This document shows positions 1 through 8,828 of a stretch of DNA of 64,000 nt, in pieces (position 1 is the stretch's first letter; every line of letters starts with the position of its first letter). The stretch comes from Flavobacterium frigidimaris. Its GTDB lineage: Bacteria > Bacteroidota > Bacteroidia > Flavobacteriales > Flavobacteriaceae. The position numbers were made by a program, and so were the translations under genes. A model generated the notes under the pieces. It was not told the DNA's origin. It saw nothing but the letters and a program-made list of their open reading frames with translations, and made no database searches. The DNA lies in NCBI GenBank assembly GCA_900129595.1, contig FQWG01000021.1, forward strand, positions 32,534-96,533, read 5' to 3'.

Positions 1-251
1 GCTTTTTGGCCCACTATTATTTTTTTATCCTCATTAACAATATTAATATCAAATATATTACGAGACTTATCCTTTACCAGAAAGGCTCCTCCGTATACTT
101 TCTCAATAAGGCCTTTGTTGTGCAATTCATTAAAATCCCTGCGAATCGTATCCTCAGAGATCTCTAATTCCAGAGCGAGATCGATCGTATTTACTTTATC
201 GGCATCTTTAAATTTATCCATGATAAACTGATGCCTTTCTTTTTTCAACAT
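1..251 (-). CDS. DeoR-family transcriptional regulator, N-terminal part (runs off the window)
   Basis: Reading the minus strand from ATG at 251 gives an open frame of 83 codons that continues past the window edge. It begins MLKKERHQFIMDKFKDADKV and holds a DeoR-type helix-turn-helix: TIDLALELEISEDTIRRD (about residues 23-40), then the wing GLIEKVYGGAFL. DeoR proteins normally carry a C-terminal sugar-phosphate-sensing domain, which lies outside the window. The gene is divergent from the SusC gene and shares a 223-bp intergenic region containing two identical palindromes, its likely operators. The inferred role is repression of the peptidoglycan-sugar genes to the right. The family call is firm; the effector is unknown. 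Confidence 0.85.
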   Translation of the reverse strand, partial: MLKKERHQFIMDKFKDADKVNTIDLALELEISEDTIRRDFNELHNKGLIEKVYGGAFLVKDKSRNIFDINIVNEDKKIIVGQK

Positions 252-281
252 TTTCTTTTTTTAAACAAATATAAAATATAA

Positions 282-295
282 TGCATTATTATGCA
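282..295. promoter_or_regulatory. Putative DeoR operator, copy 1
   Basis: TGCATTATTATGCA is a 14-bp palindrome with arms TGCAT/ATGCA. It lies 31 bp upstream of the regulator start codon and is repeated identically 84 bp downstream (366-379). 84 bp is eight turns of B-DNA, so both copies face the same side of the helix. Binding by the adjacent DeoR protein is inferred. Confidence 0.6.
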
Positions 296-365
296 CGTTT
301 TAAATGAACTAATTTAAAAAATAAGAGTTTTATTATGAAAATTTTTTGATTTAAAACGATACAAG

Positions 366-379
366 TGCATTATTATGCA
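366..379. promoter_or_regulatory. Putative DeoR operator, copy 2
   Basis: Second identical copy of TGCATTATTATGCA, in helical phase with the copy at 282. A half-site, TGCATTAAT, follows at 416 and overlaps the putative -33 region of the SusC promoter, so repression by occlusion or looping is plausible. Confidence 0.6.
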
Positions 380-414
380 TTATTAAAGTTTTTATTTTAA
401 AATATCGCACAAAA

Positions 415-446
415 TTGCATTAATTAAAAAATAGTTTATATATTTC
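415..446 (+). promoter_or_regulatory. Putative promoter of the susC operon
   Basis: TTGC at 415-418 and TATATTTC at 439-446 (one mismatch to TAnnTTTG), separated by 20 nt, fit the Bacteroidota -33/-7 layout. The start codon is 28 nt further on. Confidence 0.45.
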
Positions 447-474
447 GGTTCTCTAACTAAACAAAAATTATAAA

Positions 475-3400
475 ATGAAAAAACTATTATTTATTTTATT
501 TGGAATTATTTTGTTTGCGCAACCCGTTTTTGCCCAATCAAAAACCGTAACCGGTACAATTACAAGTGAATCTGACGGACTTTCTCTACCAGGAGTATCT
601 GTTCTTATTGAAGGAACATCTAAAAGTACGGTAACAGATTTAGATGGAAAATTTAGCATCGCTGTAAATCAAAATGAAACACTTGTTTTTAGTTTCGTTG
701 GGTTTGCTACTAAAAAAGTTAAAATTTCTGCGAACTCTTCTGCAATTAATCTTAAGATGGCCGAAGAAACGAACACACTTTCTGAAGTGGTGGTATTAGG
801 TTCTACTGTGCGTGCTACTCGTAAAGAGTTAGGAAATGCAGTTACAAGCTTAAAAGGCGAAGATTTAGTAAAGGCGCAACCAGGCGGACTTTCTACTGCC
901 TTGCAAGGTAAAATTGCCGGAGCTCAGGTTTCTCAAAACTCGGGTGATCCTGCAGGAGGTTTCAGCATCAAACTTAGAGGAACTTCTTCTATATTAGGTT
1001 CTTCTGATCCATTGTATGTTATTGATGGGGTTGTTTTGAATAATGCTACAACAAACGTTACCAACCTGAATGTAACGTCAGGAAACTCTAATATGCAAAT
1101 TGGTCAAAACAGGTCATCTGATATTAATCCTAACGACATACAAAGTGTTGAAGTATTAAACGGAGGAGCGGCTGCAGCGATTTATGGCTCAAGAGCTGCA
1201 AACGGTGTTGTTTTAATCACCACTAAAAAAGGAGTTGCCGGAGAAACGAAATACACGTTCTCTACTAGTGTAACCTCTAACCAAATTAGAAAAAAATTAG
1301 ACATGAATATGTCTGACAAACAATTTGTGAGTACTTCACCGGCTTTGTTTCCTATCCAGGGCAATCCTGCAAGTACCACTACTGTGAATGTATTGGGAAG
1401 AGATCTTGAAACGAGAACTACCAACGTACAACGCTATGATTATCAAGATGATATTTTTACTACTGGCGTAGGAACTGATACGTACTTCTCGCTACAGGGC
1501 GGAGATGAAAAAACAAAATATTTTGCTTCGCTTGGTTACTTAGTAAACGAAGGAATTATAAAAAATACAGATTTTAAAAGAGCCGGTGCAAAAGTAAGAT
1601 TGAAACATGACTTCAATTCGAAATTATCTGCTACAGTTGGATTGAATTATATTAATTCAGGTTCAAATGAAAAACCGGATGGAAACGTTTTCTGGAGTCC
1701 AATAAACTCTATAAACATTACCAATAACATTTATGATATTAAGCAAAAAGATGCTAACGGTAATTATTTAGCTGTTGATCCTAACAGGATTAATCCACTT
1801 TCTATTATAGACGATTTTAAAATCAAACAAAATACAGATCGTATTATTACAGATTTACAATTGAACTATGTTCCGTTTAAAAACTTTAATGCCGATATGA
1901 TTTTTGGTTTAGACAATTACAACCAAAGAGGAAATGTATTTATCCCGAGATATACTTACACGGTTAACCCTGCTTATTATAATGATGGTTATGTTTCTGA
2001 AGCGACTAACAGAGTAGTACAATTCAATAACGATTTGAACTTAAGATACCTTTATAACATCAACTCAAACTGGAAAGCAACAACTTACGCAGGTTACAAT
2101 GTACAAACCTACCGCGATAATTTTGTAGCTATCGAAGGACGTAACTTAAAACCATTTATCGAAACTATAAATGCGTTTAATACTTTGATTCCTGGTTCAC
2201 CAAGTTCAAGTCAGTCAAAATACAACTTATGGGGTTACTACCTTCAGGAAACTATTGGCTATAAAGACAAATTATACCTGACTGTGGCCGGAAGACAAGA
2301 TGCTTCGACTATATTCTCCAGCGATAACAGATCTCAGTTTTATCCAAAAGCGAGTTTGAGTTATGTACTTTCAGACGAAAATTTTATGGAAAGTATTCAT
2401 GATGTTGTAAGCTCTGTAAGACTTAGAGGATCTTGGGGAAAATCAGGAAGTTTAACAGCGATTAAACCTTATGCACGTTTTACCAATTATTCTACGGGAA
2501 CACTTTTAGGAAACAGTACCTTTACTATCGAAGGTTTCAAACAAGGAAATTTAGATTTAAGACCGGAACAAAGTGTTACTTATGAAGTTGGTGGTGATTT
2601 TGGATTCATTAAAGACCGTTTAAACTTATCATTCAGTTATTATAATGCTGATATTGATGACTTATTATTACCGGTTCAGTTAGCGGCTTCTGAAGGTGCT
2701 ACCAATACAATTAAAAACATTGGACAAATGAACAATAAAGGATTCGAATTGAATCTTAAATATGCGCTTATCCAAAAAGAAAATGTACATCTTGACGTTT
2801 TTGTAAACTATAGCAGCAACAGAAACAAAGTAACCGGATTACCACAACAGCGTTTTAAATTAGACAGCAATTTAGCAGGAGCACCTGTTTTTGTTGAAAT
2901 GGACAAACCGGTTGGAATTTACTACGGTACTTATTTCGCAAGAAACACAGACGGAAGCTTATTATTGACTCCAAGTGGCTATCCTCAAACAGAAAAAGGA
3001 GATGTAAATACAGGAGTTGCGCAAAGAGATGCGAACGGACAGCCAACAGGAACAATCTTAAACAAACAAATTGGAAACCCAAATCCGGATTATATCATTT
3101 CGTTTGGAGCTAATCTGAACTACAAAAAATTCGGTTTATCAGTTTTATTTGATGGTGTTCAGGGTGTAGATGTTTTTGATGCTGATTACAGAACAAGACA
3201 AGGTGTTGGTTCAGGAGCATTGGTTCAAAAAGAACTTAACGGAGAATTACCTCGTGGTTATATCTGGTCTGTTTACAATGTTGAAGAATTCAGAGTAGTT
3301 GACGGAAGTTACCTGAAATTAAGAGAAGTTTCTTTGAATTATTCTTTTGGAAAACTAAACAATTTCTTTAATGATTTAAGCATTACTGCAAGTGGTAGAA

Positions 3401-3537
3401 ACCTGATTTCTTGGGACAAATTCACAAGTTTCGATCCTGAAACCAATTCAGGCGGACAATCTTCAGTTGCGAAATACAATTTTGGAACAGTGCCAATTCC
3501 GAGTTCATATTCATTGGCCGTTAAAGTTCAATTTTAA
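475..3537 (+). CDS. SusC-family TonB-dependent outer-membrane transporter
   Basis: At 1020 residues this is a full-length SusC-type transporter, expected to move oligomeric nutrients across the outer membrane with TonB/ExbBD energy. Residues 1-20 form a signal peptide (KLLFILFGIILFAQPVFA, cut before Q21). A carboxypeptidase-D-like fold follows (about 24-100, with PGVSVLIEGTS and TDLDGKFSI), then the plug (about 110-240, with ALQGKIAGAQV and DPLYVIDGV), then a barrel ending in a C-terminal Phe. The SusD-type lipoprotein starts 15 nt downstream. Co-location with murQ and anmK suggests the substrate is a peptidoglycan-derived saccharide or muropeptide, which is inference. The promoter region holds two DeoR-type palindromes. 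Confidence 0.93.
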   Translation: MKKLLFILFGIILFAQPVFAQSKTVTGTITSESDGLSLPGVSVLIEGTSKSTVTDLDGKFSIAVNQNETLVFSFVGFATKKVKISANSSAINLKMAEETNTLSEVVVLGSTVRATRKELGNAVTSLKGEDLVKAQPGGLSTALQGKIAGAQVSQNSGDPAGGFSIKLRGTSSILGSSDPLYVIDGVVLNNATTNVTNLNVTSGNSNMQIGQNRSSDINPNDIQSVEVLNGGAAAAIYGSRAANGVVLITTKKGVAGETKYTFSTSVTSNQIRKKLDMNMSDKQFVSTSPALFPIQGNPASTTTVNVLGRDLETRTTNVQRYDYQDDIFTTGVGTDTYFSLQGGDEKTKYFASLGYLVNEGIIKNTDFKRAGAKVRLKHDFNSKLSATVGLNYINSGSNEKPDGNVFWSPINSINITNNIYDIKQKDANGNYLAVDPNRINPLSIIDDFKIKQNTDRIITDLQLNYVPFKNFNADMIFGLDNYNQRGNVFIPRYTYTVNPAYYNDGYVSEATNRVVQFNNDLNLRYLYNINSNWKATTYAGYNVQTYRDNFVAIEGRNLKPFIETINAFNTLIPGSPSSSQSKYNLWGYYLQETIGYKDKLYLTVAGRQDASTIFSSDNRSQFYPKASLSYVLSDENFMESIHDVVSSVRLRGSWGKSGSLTAIKPYARFTNYSTGTLLGNSTFTIEGFKQGNLDLRPEQSVTYEVGGDFGFIKDRLNLSFSYYNADIDDLLLPVQLAASEGATNTIKNIGQMNNKGFELNLKYALIQKENVHLDVFVNYSSNRNKVTGLPQQRFKLDSNLAGAPVFVEMDKPVGIYYGTYFARNTDGSLLLTPSGYPQTEKGDVNTGVAQRDANGQPTGTILNKQIGNPNPDYIISFGANLNYKKFGLSVLFDGVQGVDVFDADYRTRQGVGSGALVQKELNGELPRGYIWSVYNVEEFRVVDGSYLKLREVSLNYSFGKLNNFFNDLSITASGRNLISWDKFTSFDPETNSGGQSSVAKYNFGTVPIPSSYSLAVKVQF

Positions 3538-3552
3538 TCAAATAAAAACATC

Positions 3553-4830
3553 ATGAAAAAAATATTCATCCCTATAGTAGCTTTTGCATCACTTTTAATC
3601 AGCTGCAACGAAGATTATTTAGACCCAACCAAACCGTCTCAGGAATTAGTTTTTGGATCCAGAGAAGGAATCATTGGTGCTGCAAACGGATTGCAACAGC
3701 TTTGGTCTGTTGACCGAACAAGCCCTGTTTACAACACCATTACCGGTAACGGATTTACAACAAAAGAACTACGACTTATAAATGCAGGAAATGTTGACGA
3801 AGGTGAACTTTCTGTTGGTGGCGAAGTTCTTTCTACTAAAAATGCCGTAGTAAACAATCTATGGTCACAATGTCTGGTAATTAAATCTGAGTCTCAAAAA
3901 GTTATCGATAATATCGATGTACTAACAGCCGAAACCGAAAGATCAAGTGTTCTTGTCCATGCTACTCTTTTTAAAGCAATGGCACTTACCACTCTTGTTC
4001 AATATTTTCAGAGTGTTCCTTTAAAAACGGCAAAAAATGCCACTTTCGACTCAAGAACTGATGTATTAAATGAAGCGATTAAAATCTTAAAAGCTACAGA
4101 GCCTTTGCTGGATAAAGCAACTGGTGCTCCGGGTTTAGTTAGTACTATTAACTATAAAAATACTGTTTATGCTCTTTTAGCCAGAACGTATTTAATGGTT
4201 GGAGACTATGATAATGCTATTGCCTATGCTACCAAAGTTGATCTTGCTGTAAAATCAGTATTTGCTTTTGATCAGATAAGCCCTAATCCAATTGCTTACG
4301 TTTCTATTACGACCAACAACGTATTTCAGCCAATCGATTTAACCTTGGGATTACCAACAGCTTTAGCTCCGACAAGTTCTGACGGAAGATTGAGTTTCTA
4401 TATCAAACCGGGTTCTAATCCTACGCTTGCAACTGGTTTCTTTGATTCTAATATCAAACCAATCCCGGCTTATTTGCCAGGAGAAATGACATTAATTGTA
4501 GCAGAATCATATGCCCGAAAAGATAATTTACCTCAGGCTGTTATCGAATTAAATAAAGTTTTGACTAAAACGGCTGCAGCAGATACGTACGGAATTGGAG
4601 CTAATCTTGCACCTTATACCGGAGCACTTACCAAACCAGCTATTTTGACTGAAATTTACAGAAACCGTTGTATCGAAATGTACATGTCAAGCTTAAAATT
4701 CGAAGACAGCAGAAGATTTGAGCGTCCTGCTGCCGGAACTCCAGGAGCCGAAAGAAACCGTAACTGGTATCCTTATCCGGATTCTGAAAGAAACAACAAT
4801 TCTAACACTCCAGCTGACCCTACAATATAA
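3553..4830 (+). CDS. SusD-like surface nutrient-binding lipoprotein (RagB/SusD family)
   Basis: This 425-residue protein has a type II signal with lipobox LISC, so the lipidated Cys is residue 18, followed by the usual NEDYLDPTKP segment. It has the TPR-like helical content of SusD proteins (for example ALLARTYLMVGDYDNAIAYA) and a typical end with EDSRRFERPAAGTPG. It would sit as a lid on the SusC transporter encoded 15 nt upstream and capture the substrate at the cell surface. It is slightly shorter than many SusD proteins (450-550 residues), and the substrate cannot be read from the sequence. A strong intercistronic hairpin follows the stop codon. Confidence 0.92.
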   Translation: MKKIFIPIVAFASLLISCNEDYLDPTKPSQELVFGSREGIIGAANGLQQLWSVDRTSPVYNTITGNGFTTKELRLINAGNVDEGELSVGGEVLSTKNAVVNNLWSQCLVIKSESQKVIDNIDVLTAETERSSVLVHATLFKAMALTTLVQYFQSVPLKTAKNATFDSRTDVLNEAIKILKATEPLLDKATGAPGLVSTINYKNTVYALLARTYLMVGDYDNAIAYATKVDLAVKSVFAFDQISPNPIAYVSITTNNVFQPIDLTLGLPTALAPTSSDGRLSFYIKPGSNPTLATGFFDSNIKPIPAYLPGEMTLIVAESYARKDNLPQAVIELNKVLTKTAAADTYGIGANLAPYTGALTKPAILTEIYRNRCIEMYMSSLKFEDSRRFERPAAGTPGAERNRNWYPYPDSERNNNSNTPADPTI

Positions 4831-4841
4831 GACCTCCTAAA

Positions 4842-4867
4842 ATCGAGGCATCGTGTAATGCCTCGAT
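4842..4867 (+). terminator. Intercistronic hairpin between susD and murQ
   Basis: A perfect 10-bp stem ATCGAGGCAT/ATGCCTCGAT with a 6-nt loop starts 12 nt after the susD stop and is followed by ATTTTAT, not a clean T-run. It could be a leaky terminator or a 3' stabiliser that raises susCD mRNA over the enzyme genes downstream. Confidence 0.55.
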
Positions 4868-4897
4868 ATTTTATACTATAAACACCATTTATTTGTT

Positions 4898-5719
4898 ATG
4901 AAAAATAAAAATCCGGAAACTGAGCAAGAATCTTTATACAAAGATTTAGATCAAATGACTGTTAAAGAACTTCTTAAAAACATCAATACAGAAGACAAGA
5001 AGGTACCGCACATTATCGAACAGCAAATTCCCAAAATTGAAAAACTGGTAAAAGCGATCGTAAAAAAGATGCAGCTTGGCGGAAGATTGTTTTATATTGG
5101 CGCCGGAACTTCAGGACGTATAGGAATTCTGGATGCCTCTGAATGTCCTCCTACTTTTGGAGTACCACATGATATGATTATTGGTATTATTGCCGGAGGA
5201 GATACAGCAATCAGAAAAGCAGTTGAAAATGCCGAAGATGATAAAGACCAGGCCTGGAAAGATTTGGCTCAATATCAAATTTCAAGTTTGGATTTTATTA
5301 TAGGAATTGCGGCTTCCGGAAACACACCATATGTATTGGGCGGACTTGAAAAAGCAAAAGAAAACAATATCAAAACCGGAAGTATTTCGTGCATTAGCAA
5401 TGGCCTTATCGCCCAGGTCGCAGATCACCCGATAGAAGTCGTTGTTGGACCGGAATTTTTAACCGGAAGTACCCGTATGAAAGCAGGAACAGCTCAAAAG
5501 CTGACCTTAAATATGATTTCTACCTCGGTTATGATTAAACTGGGAAAAATCAAAGGCAACAAAATGGTAGACATGCAATTATCTAACGAGAAATTAGTAA
5601 AAAGAGCCATCAAAATGATTATGGAAGAACTTAACATAGAATCTGATCTGGCTGCTGAACTTCTACAACAGCACAAAAGTGTACGAGCTGTTTTATTAGA
5701 TCATAACGCTAAAAAATAA
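4898..5719 (+). CDS. murQ: N-acetylmuramic acid 6-phosphate etherase MurQ
   Basis: MurQ cleaves the D-lactyl ether of MurNAc-6-phosphate to give GlcNAc-6-phosphate and lactate in the cytoplasm, a key step in peptidoglycan recycling. The protein has 273 residues, against about 300 in E. coli. It contains the sugar-isomerase phosphate loop GAGTSGRIG (68-76), the signature DASECPPTFG with the catalytic-type Glu82, the second conserved acidic segment VENAEDD (about 109-115) and the family motif GSTRMKAGTAQK. It follows the SusD gene after a hairpin and precedes a symporter gene by 24 nt. Confidence 0.95.
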   Translation: MKNKNPETEQESLYKDLDQMTVKELLKNINTEDKKVPHIIEQQIPKIEKLVKAIVKKMQLGGRLFYIGAGTSGRIGILDASECPPTFGVPHDMIIGIIAGGDTAIRKAVENAEDDKDQAWKDLAQYQISSLDFIIGIAASGNTPYVLGGLEKAKENNIKTGSISCISNGLIAQVADHPIEVVVGPEFLTGSTRMKAGTAQKLTLNMISTSVMIKLGKIKGNKMVDMQLSNEKLVKRAIKMIMEELNIESDLAAELLQQHKSVRAVLLDHNAKK

Positions 5720-5743
5720 TTTTCATCACTAACCAAAACCAAA

Positions 5744-7249
5744 ATGTCTTCAAGCACAATATTAATTTTTATCGTCGTCTATTTTGGACTTTTGCTCTTC
5801 ATTTCGCATGTGATCAGCAAAAAAGGACAAGACAACGATTCGTTTTTTAAAGCCAATAAAAACTCGAAATGGTACTTAGTCGCTTTTGGAATGATTGGTA
5901 CGGCCTTATCCGGAGTTACATTTATTTCGGTTCCGGGCGAAGTAGGATCTCCAAACGGAGAACAGTTCAAATATTTTCAGTTTGTATTAGGAAACGCGAT
6001 CGGGTTTATCATTATAGCCAAAGTACTGCTTCCACTCTATTACCGAATGAATCTGACTTCTATTTACAGCTATATCGAACAACGAATGGGCGTGAATAGT
6101 TATAAAACAGCGGCTTCGATTTTCCTGGTAAGCAGGACTGTAAGCTCTGCTTTTAGATTGTATCTGGTTATTATTGTTCTGCAGCGTTATGTTTTTGATT
6201 ATTATGGCATTCCGTTTCCAATGACCGTGTTTTTAGCGTTGACCCTTATTTTTTTATATACTTATAAAAGCGGTTTAAAAACGATTATTATTACAGATAC
6301 ATTACAAACATTTTTCTTAGTCACTTCTGTTTTTATCACGATTTATTTTGTCTGCGACAGCTTAAATTTGAGTGTCATAGAATCTATTTCGACCATTAGA
6401 AAAAGTAATTATTCGCAGGTATTTTTCTTTGATGATTTCATGACCAGTAAATACCATTTTGTAAAACAAATTCTGGGGGGAATTTTTGTTACTATTGCAA
6501 TGGTGGGCCTTGATCAGGATTTAATGCAAAAAAACCTAAGCTGTAAAAACATCGGAGAAGCACAAAAAAACATGTTTACCTTTACGGGAGTTTTTGTTTT
6601 GATCAATATTATTTTTCTAAGTTTAGGTGCATTATTATACATCTATGCAAACAAAAACGGCATTTCGGTACCGCTTGACTTAGTGACAAACAAACCAAGA
6701 ACTGATTTACTTTTTCCTGAAATCGCGCTGAATCACTTGTCTATTGTTCCCGCTTTTATTTTCCTGTTAGGAATTATAGCAGCCACTTTTGCCACAACAG
6801 ATTCCGCTTTGACAGCGCTAACCACTTCTTTTTGTGTCGATTTTATGGGAATGGACAAAACGGAAAATGCCTCTAATACAAATAATGTAAAAAGAAGACA
6901 CTTAGTACATTTCGGGTTTTCTATATTACTGTTCCTTGTTATTATTGTTTTAAACTCTTTTAACGACAGTTCTGTTGTGGCCCTGATTTTCAAAGCTGCA
7001 TCCTATACTTACGGTCCTTTATTGGGTTTATATGCTTTTGGATTATTGCAAAAATCAAGACGCGTCAACGACAGATTAGTTCCGGTACTGTGTATCATTG
7101 CTCCTGTTTTGACGTATTTTATCAGCGAACATTCAGCCTCACTTTTCGGATATACATTTGACAATGAACTTATAATACTAAACGGACTATTTACTTATAT
7201 CGGACTTTATTTTACCAGCAGCACTTCTGAAGAAAAAATATCTTTTTAA
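5744..7249 (+). CDS. Sodium:solute symporter (SSS family), putative MurNAc or sugar importer
   Basis: This 501-residue inner-membrane protein has about 13 hydrophobic segments and SSS-family signatures: AFGMIGTALSGVTFISVPG near residues 46-64, the ARMGV-like EQRMGVNSYKTA, and GIIAATFATTDSALTALT around 340-357. SSS carriers couple sodium entry to sugar, amino-acid or sialic-acid uptake. In Tannerella forsythia a transporter of this kind (MurT) sits next to murQ and takes up MurNAc. The same gene adjacency here suggests MurNAc or a related amino sugar, but the substrate is inferred from context only. Confidence 0.88.
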   Translation: MSSSTILIFIVVYFGLLLFISHVISKKGQDNDSFFKANKNSKWYLVAFGMIGTALSGVTFISVPGEVGSPNGEQFKYFQFVLGNAIGFIIIAKVLLPLYYRMNLTSIYSYIEQRMGVNSYKTAASIFLVSRTVSSAFRLYLVIIVLQRYVFDYYGIPFPMTVFLALTLIFLYTYKSGLKTIIITDTLQTFFLVTSVFITIYFVCDSLNLSVIESISTIRKSNYSQVFFFDDFMTSKYHFVKQILGGIFVTIAMVGLDQDLMQKNLSCKNIGEAQKNMFTFTGVFVLINIIFLSLGALLYIYANKNGISVPLDLVTNKPRTDLLFPEIALNHLSIVPAFIFLLGIIAATFATTDSALTALTTSFCVDFMGMDKTENASNTNNVKRRHLVHFGFSILLFLVIIVLNSFNDSSVVALIFKAASYTYGPLLGLYAFGLLQKSRRVNDRLVPVLCIIAPVLTYFISEHSASLFGYTFDNELIILNGLFTYIGLYFTSSTSEEKISF

Positions 7250-7320
7250 GTCAATTTGTATTTAAAATTGTCTGATTTTAGCCTTTCAATTGAAACTGTT
7301 TTCATAAAATTTTAATTTTC

Positions 7321-8529
7321 ATGAATAAAAATATTAATGCACTTTATAAAATTGCACAAAAAGAAACCCGAAAAATCATTGGGTTAATGTCAGGAACTTC
7401 TCTTGACGGTCTCGACATTGCTTTATGCGAAATTTCTGGTTCCGGCGAAAACACCAGCGTCAGACTGAGTCAATTTGAAACGGTTGATTATTCTGAAGAT
7501 ATCAAAAACGAAATCCGTAAAGTTTTCGCTAAGAAAAATATCGATTTTCAGCATTTGGTCGTGCTCAACGAATGGATTGGTATTTTGCACGCTGATATGA
7601 TCAGTAATTGTCTTCAAAAATGGAATATTCCGTCGCAGGAAGTTGATTTGATTGCTTCGCACGGACAAACTGTTTTGCATGCTCCTAAGTTCTTACACCA
7701 ACAGGAAAAATTTCCAAACGCCACTTTACAAATCGGAGACGGAGATCATATTGCCGTAAAAACCGGAATCATCACCTTGTCAGATTTCAGACAAAAACAC
7801 ATTGCCGCTGGTGGCGAAGGTGCTCCGTTAGCCGTTTATGGCGATTATTTTTTATTCGGAAAAAAAGGAGAAAACCGTATTATGCTCAACATGGGAGGTA
7901 TTGCCAATTTTACCTTTTTACCTGCTTCCTTACATCCTGAAGAAACTTTTGTAACAGATACAGGAACCGGAAATACATTAATCGATCTTTTTGTAAAACA
8001 ATATTATCCTGAAAAAAGCTACGACAAAGACGCTGAAATAGCACAACAAGGAATAGTGAATCAAGTGTTGCTGAACAATTTGAAAGACAATGCTTTTTTC
8101 TCTCAAAAGTTCCCAAAAACTATAGGACCGGAACTCTTTGGCGCTGATTATGTAAAAGCGGCACTTTCAAAAAGCAATATCAACAATATTACTGCTCCTG
8201 ATTTATTAGCGACTTTAACGCGTTTTAGTGCTGAAACAATTGCAGAAGCTATTCAATATGCTGTGAAAAGTTCTTCCTGCCAACTCGAAGATTTCAAAAT
8301 CTATATGTCCGGCGGAGGCACACATAACCCATTACTTGTAAAATGGCTGAAAGAGTTATTGCCTTGTCAATTTCGCAAAAGTGATGATCTCGGCATTTCC
8401 GGAGATGCTAAAGAAGCGGTTTTATTTGCCATTTTAGCCAATGAAACGATTGCCGGAGACGGCTTTAATTTTGGCACACAAAAAGGAATTCCGTCTGTTA
8501 CGATGGGAAAAATTTCGTTTCCTGATTAA
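7321..8529 (+). CDS. anmK: Anhydro-N-acetylmuramic acid kinase AnmK
   Basis: AnmK opens and phosphorylates 1,6-anhydro-MurNAc to MurNAc-6-phosphate, the MurQ substrate. The 402-residue protein has the ATP-binding motif GLMSGTSLDGLD (21-32), the family segment SDFRQKHIAAGGEGAPLA, LNMGGIANFTF, the conserved DTGTGNTLIDLF containing the presumed catalytic Asp, and a late YMSGGGTHN glycine-rich loop. It starts 71 nt after the symporter, probably in the same operon. The presence of both murQ and anmK indicates that anhydro-MurNAc, the product of lytic transglycosylases, is a substrate of this pathway. Confidence 0.95.
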   Translation: MNKNINALYKIAQKETRKIIGLMSGTSLDGLDIALCEISGSGENTSVRLSQFETVDYSEDIKNEIRKVFAKKNIDFQHLVVLNEWIGILHADMISNCLQKWNIPSQEVDLIASHGQTVLHAPKFLHQQEKFPNATLQIGDGDHIAVKTGIITLSDFRQKHIAAGGEGAPLAVYGDYFLFGKKGENRIMLNMGGIANFTFLPASLHPEETFVTDTGTGNTLIDLFVKQYYPEKSYDKDAEIAQQGIVNQVLLNNLKDNAFFSQKFPKTIGPELFGADYVKAALSKSNINNITAPDLLATLTRFSAETIAEAIQYAVKSSSCQLEDFKIYMSGGGTHNPLLVKWLKELLPCQFRKSDDLGISGDAKEAVLFAILANETIAGDGFNFGTQKGIPSVTMGKISFPD

Positions 8530-8828
8530 ACTCAGTTTAAATTTAAAAAAATAAAAAGCGTATCATTTCATGAGCTGTTTTCAAAGAAATCATTGTGCAT
8601 TTAGGACCGGGCTTCTTCTTTTGAATTAGTTCTGTTTTCGAGAATCAAATACCGGCATCGTTACCCTACTCTATACTTTTTATTCTAATTTGGAGTTTAG
8701 ACTTATGGTATTTTTATAAAAAAGGCATGGTTTTTAAGGTGTAAACTATTAAAAATATCAGATCAAAATTATAATTTCAAATAGTCCGCTAAAAAAACTA
8801 TTTTTGGTTTCTGTTAAAAAAGATTAAA
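8530..8828. other. Intergenic region, 299 bp
   Basis: There is no convincing ORF, RNA gene or strong hairpin here. The stretch is AT-rich and separates anmK from the GHL10 gene. A promoter for the downstream genes may lie here, but no clean TAnnTTTG box was identified. Confidence 0.4.
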
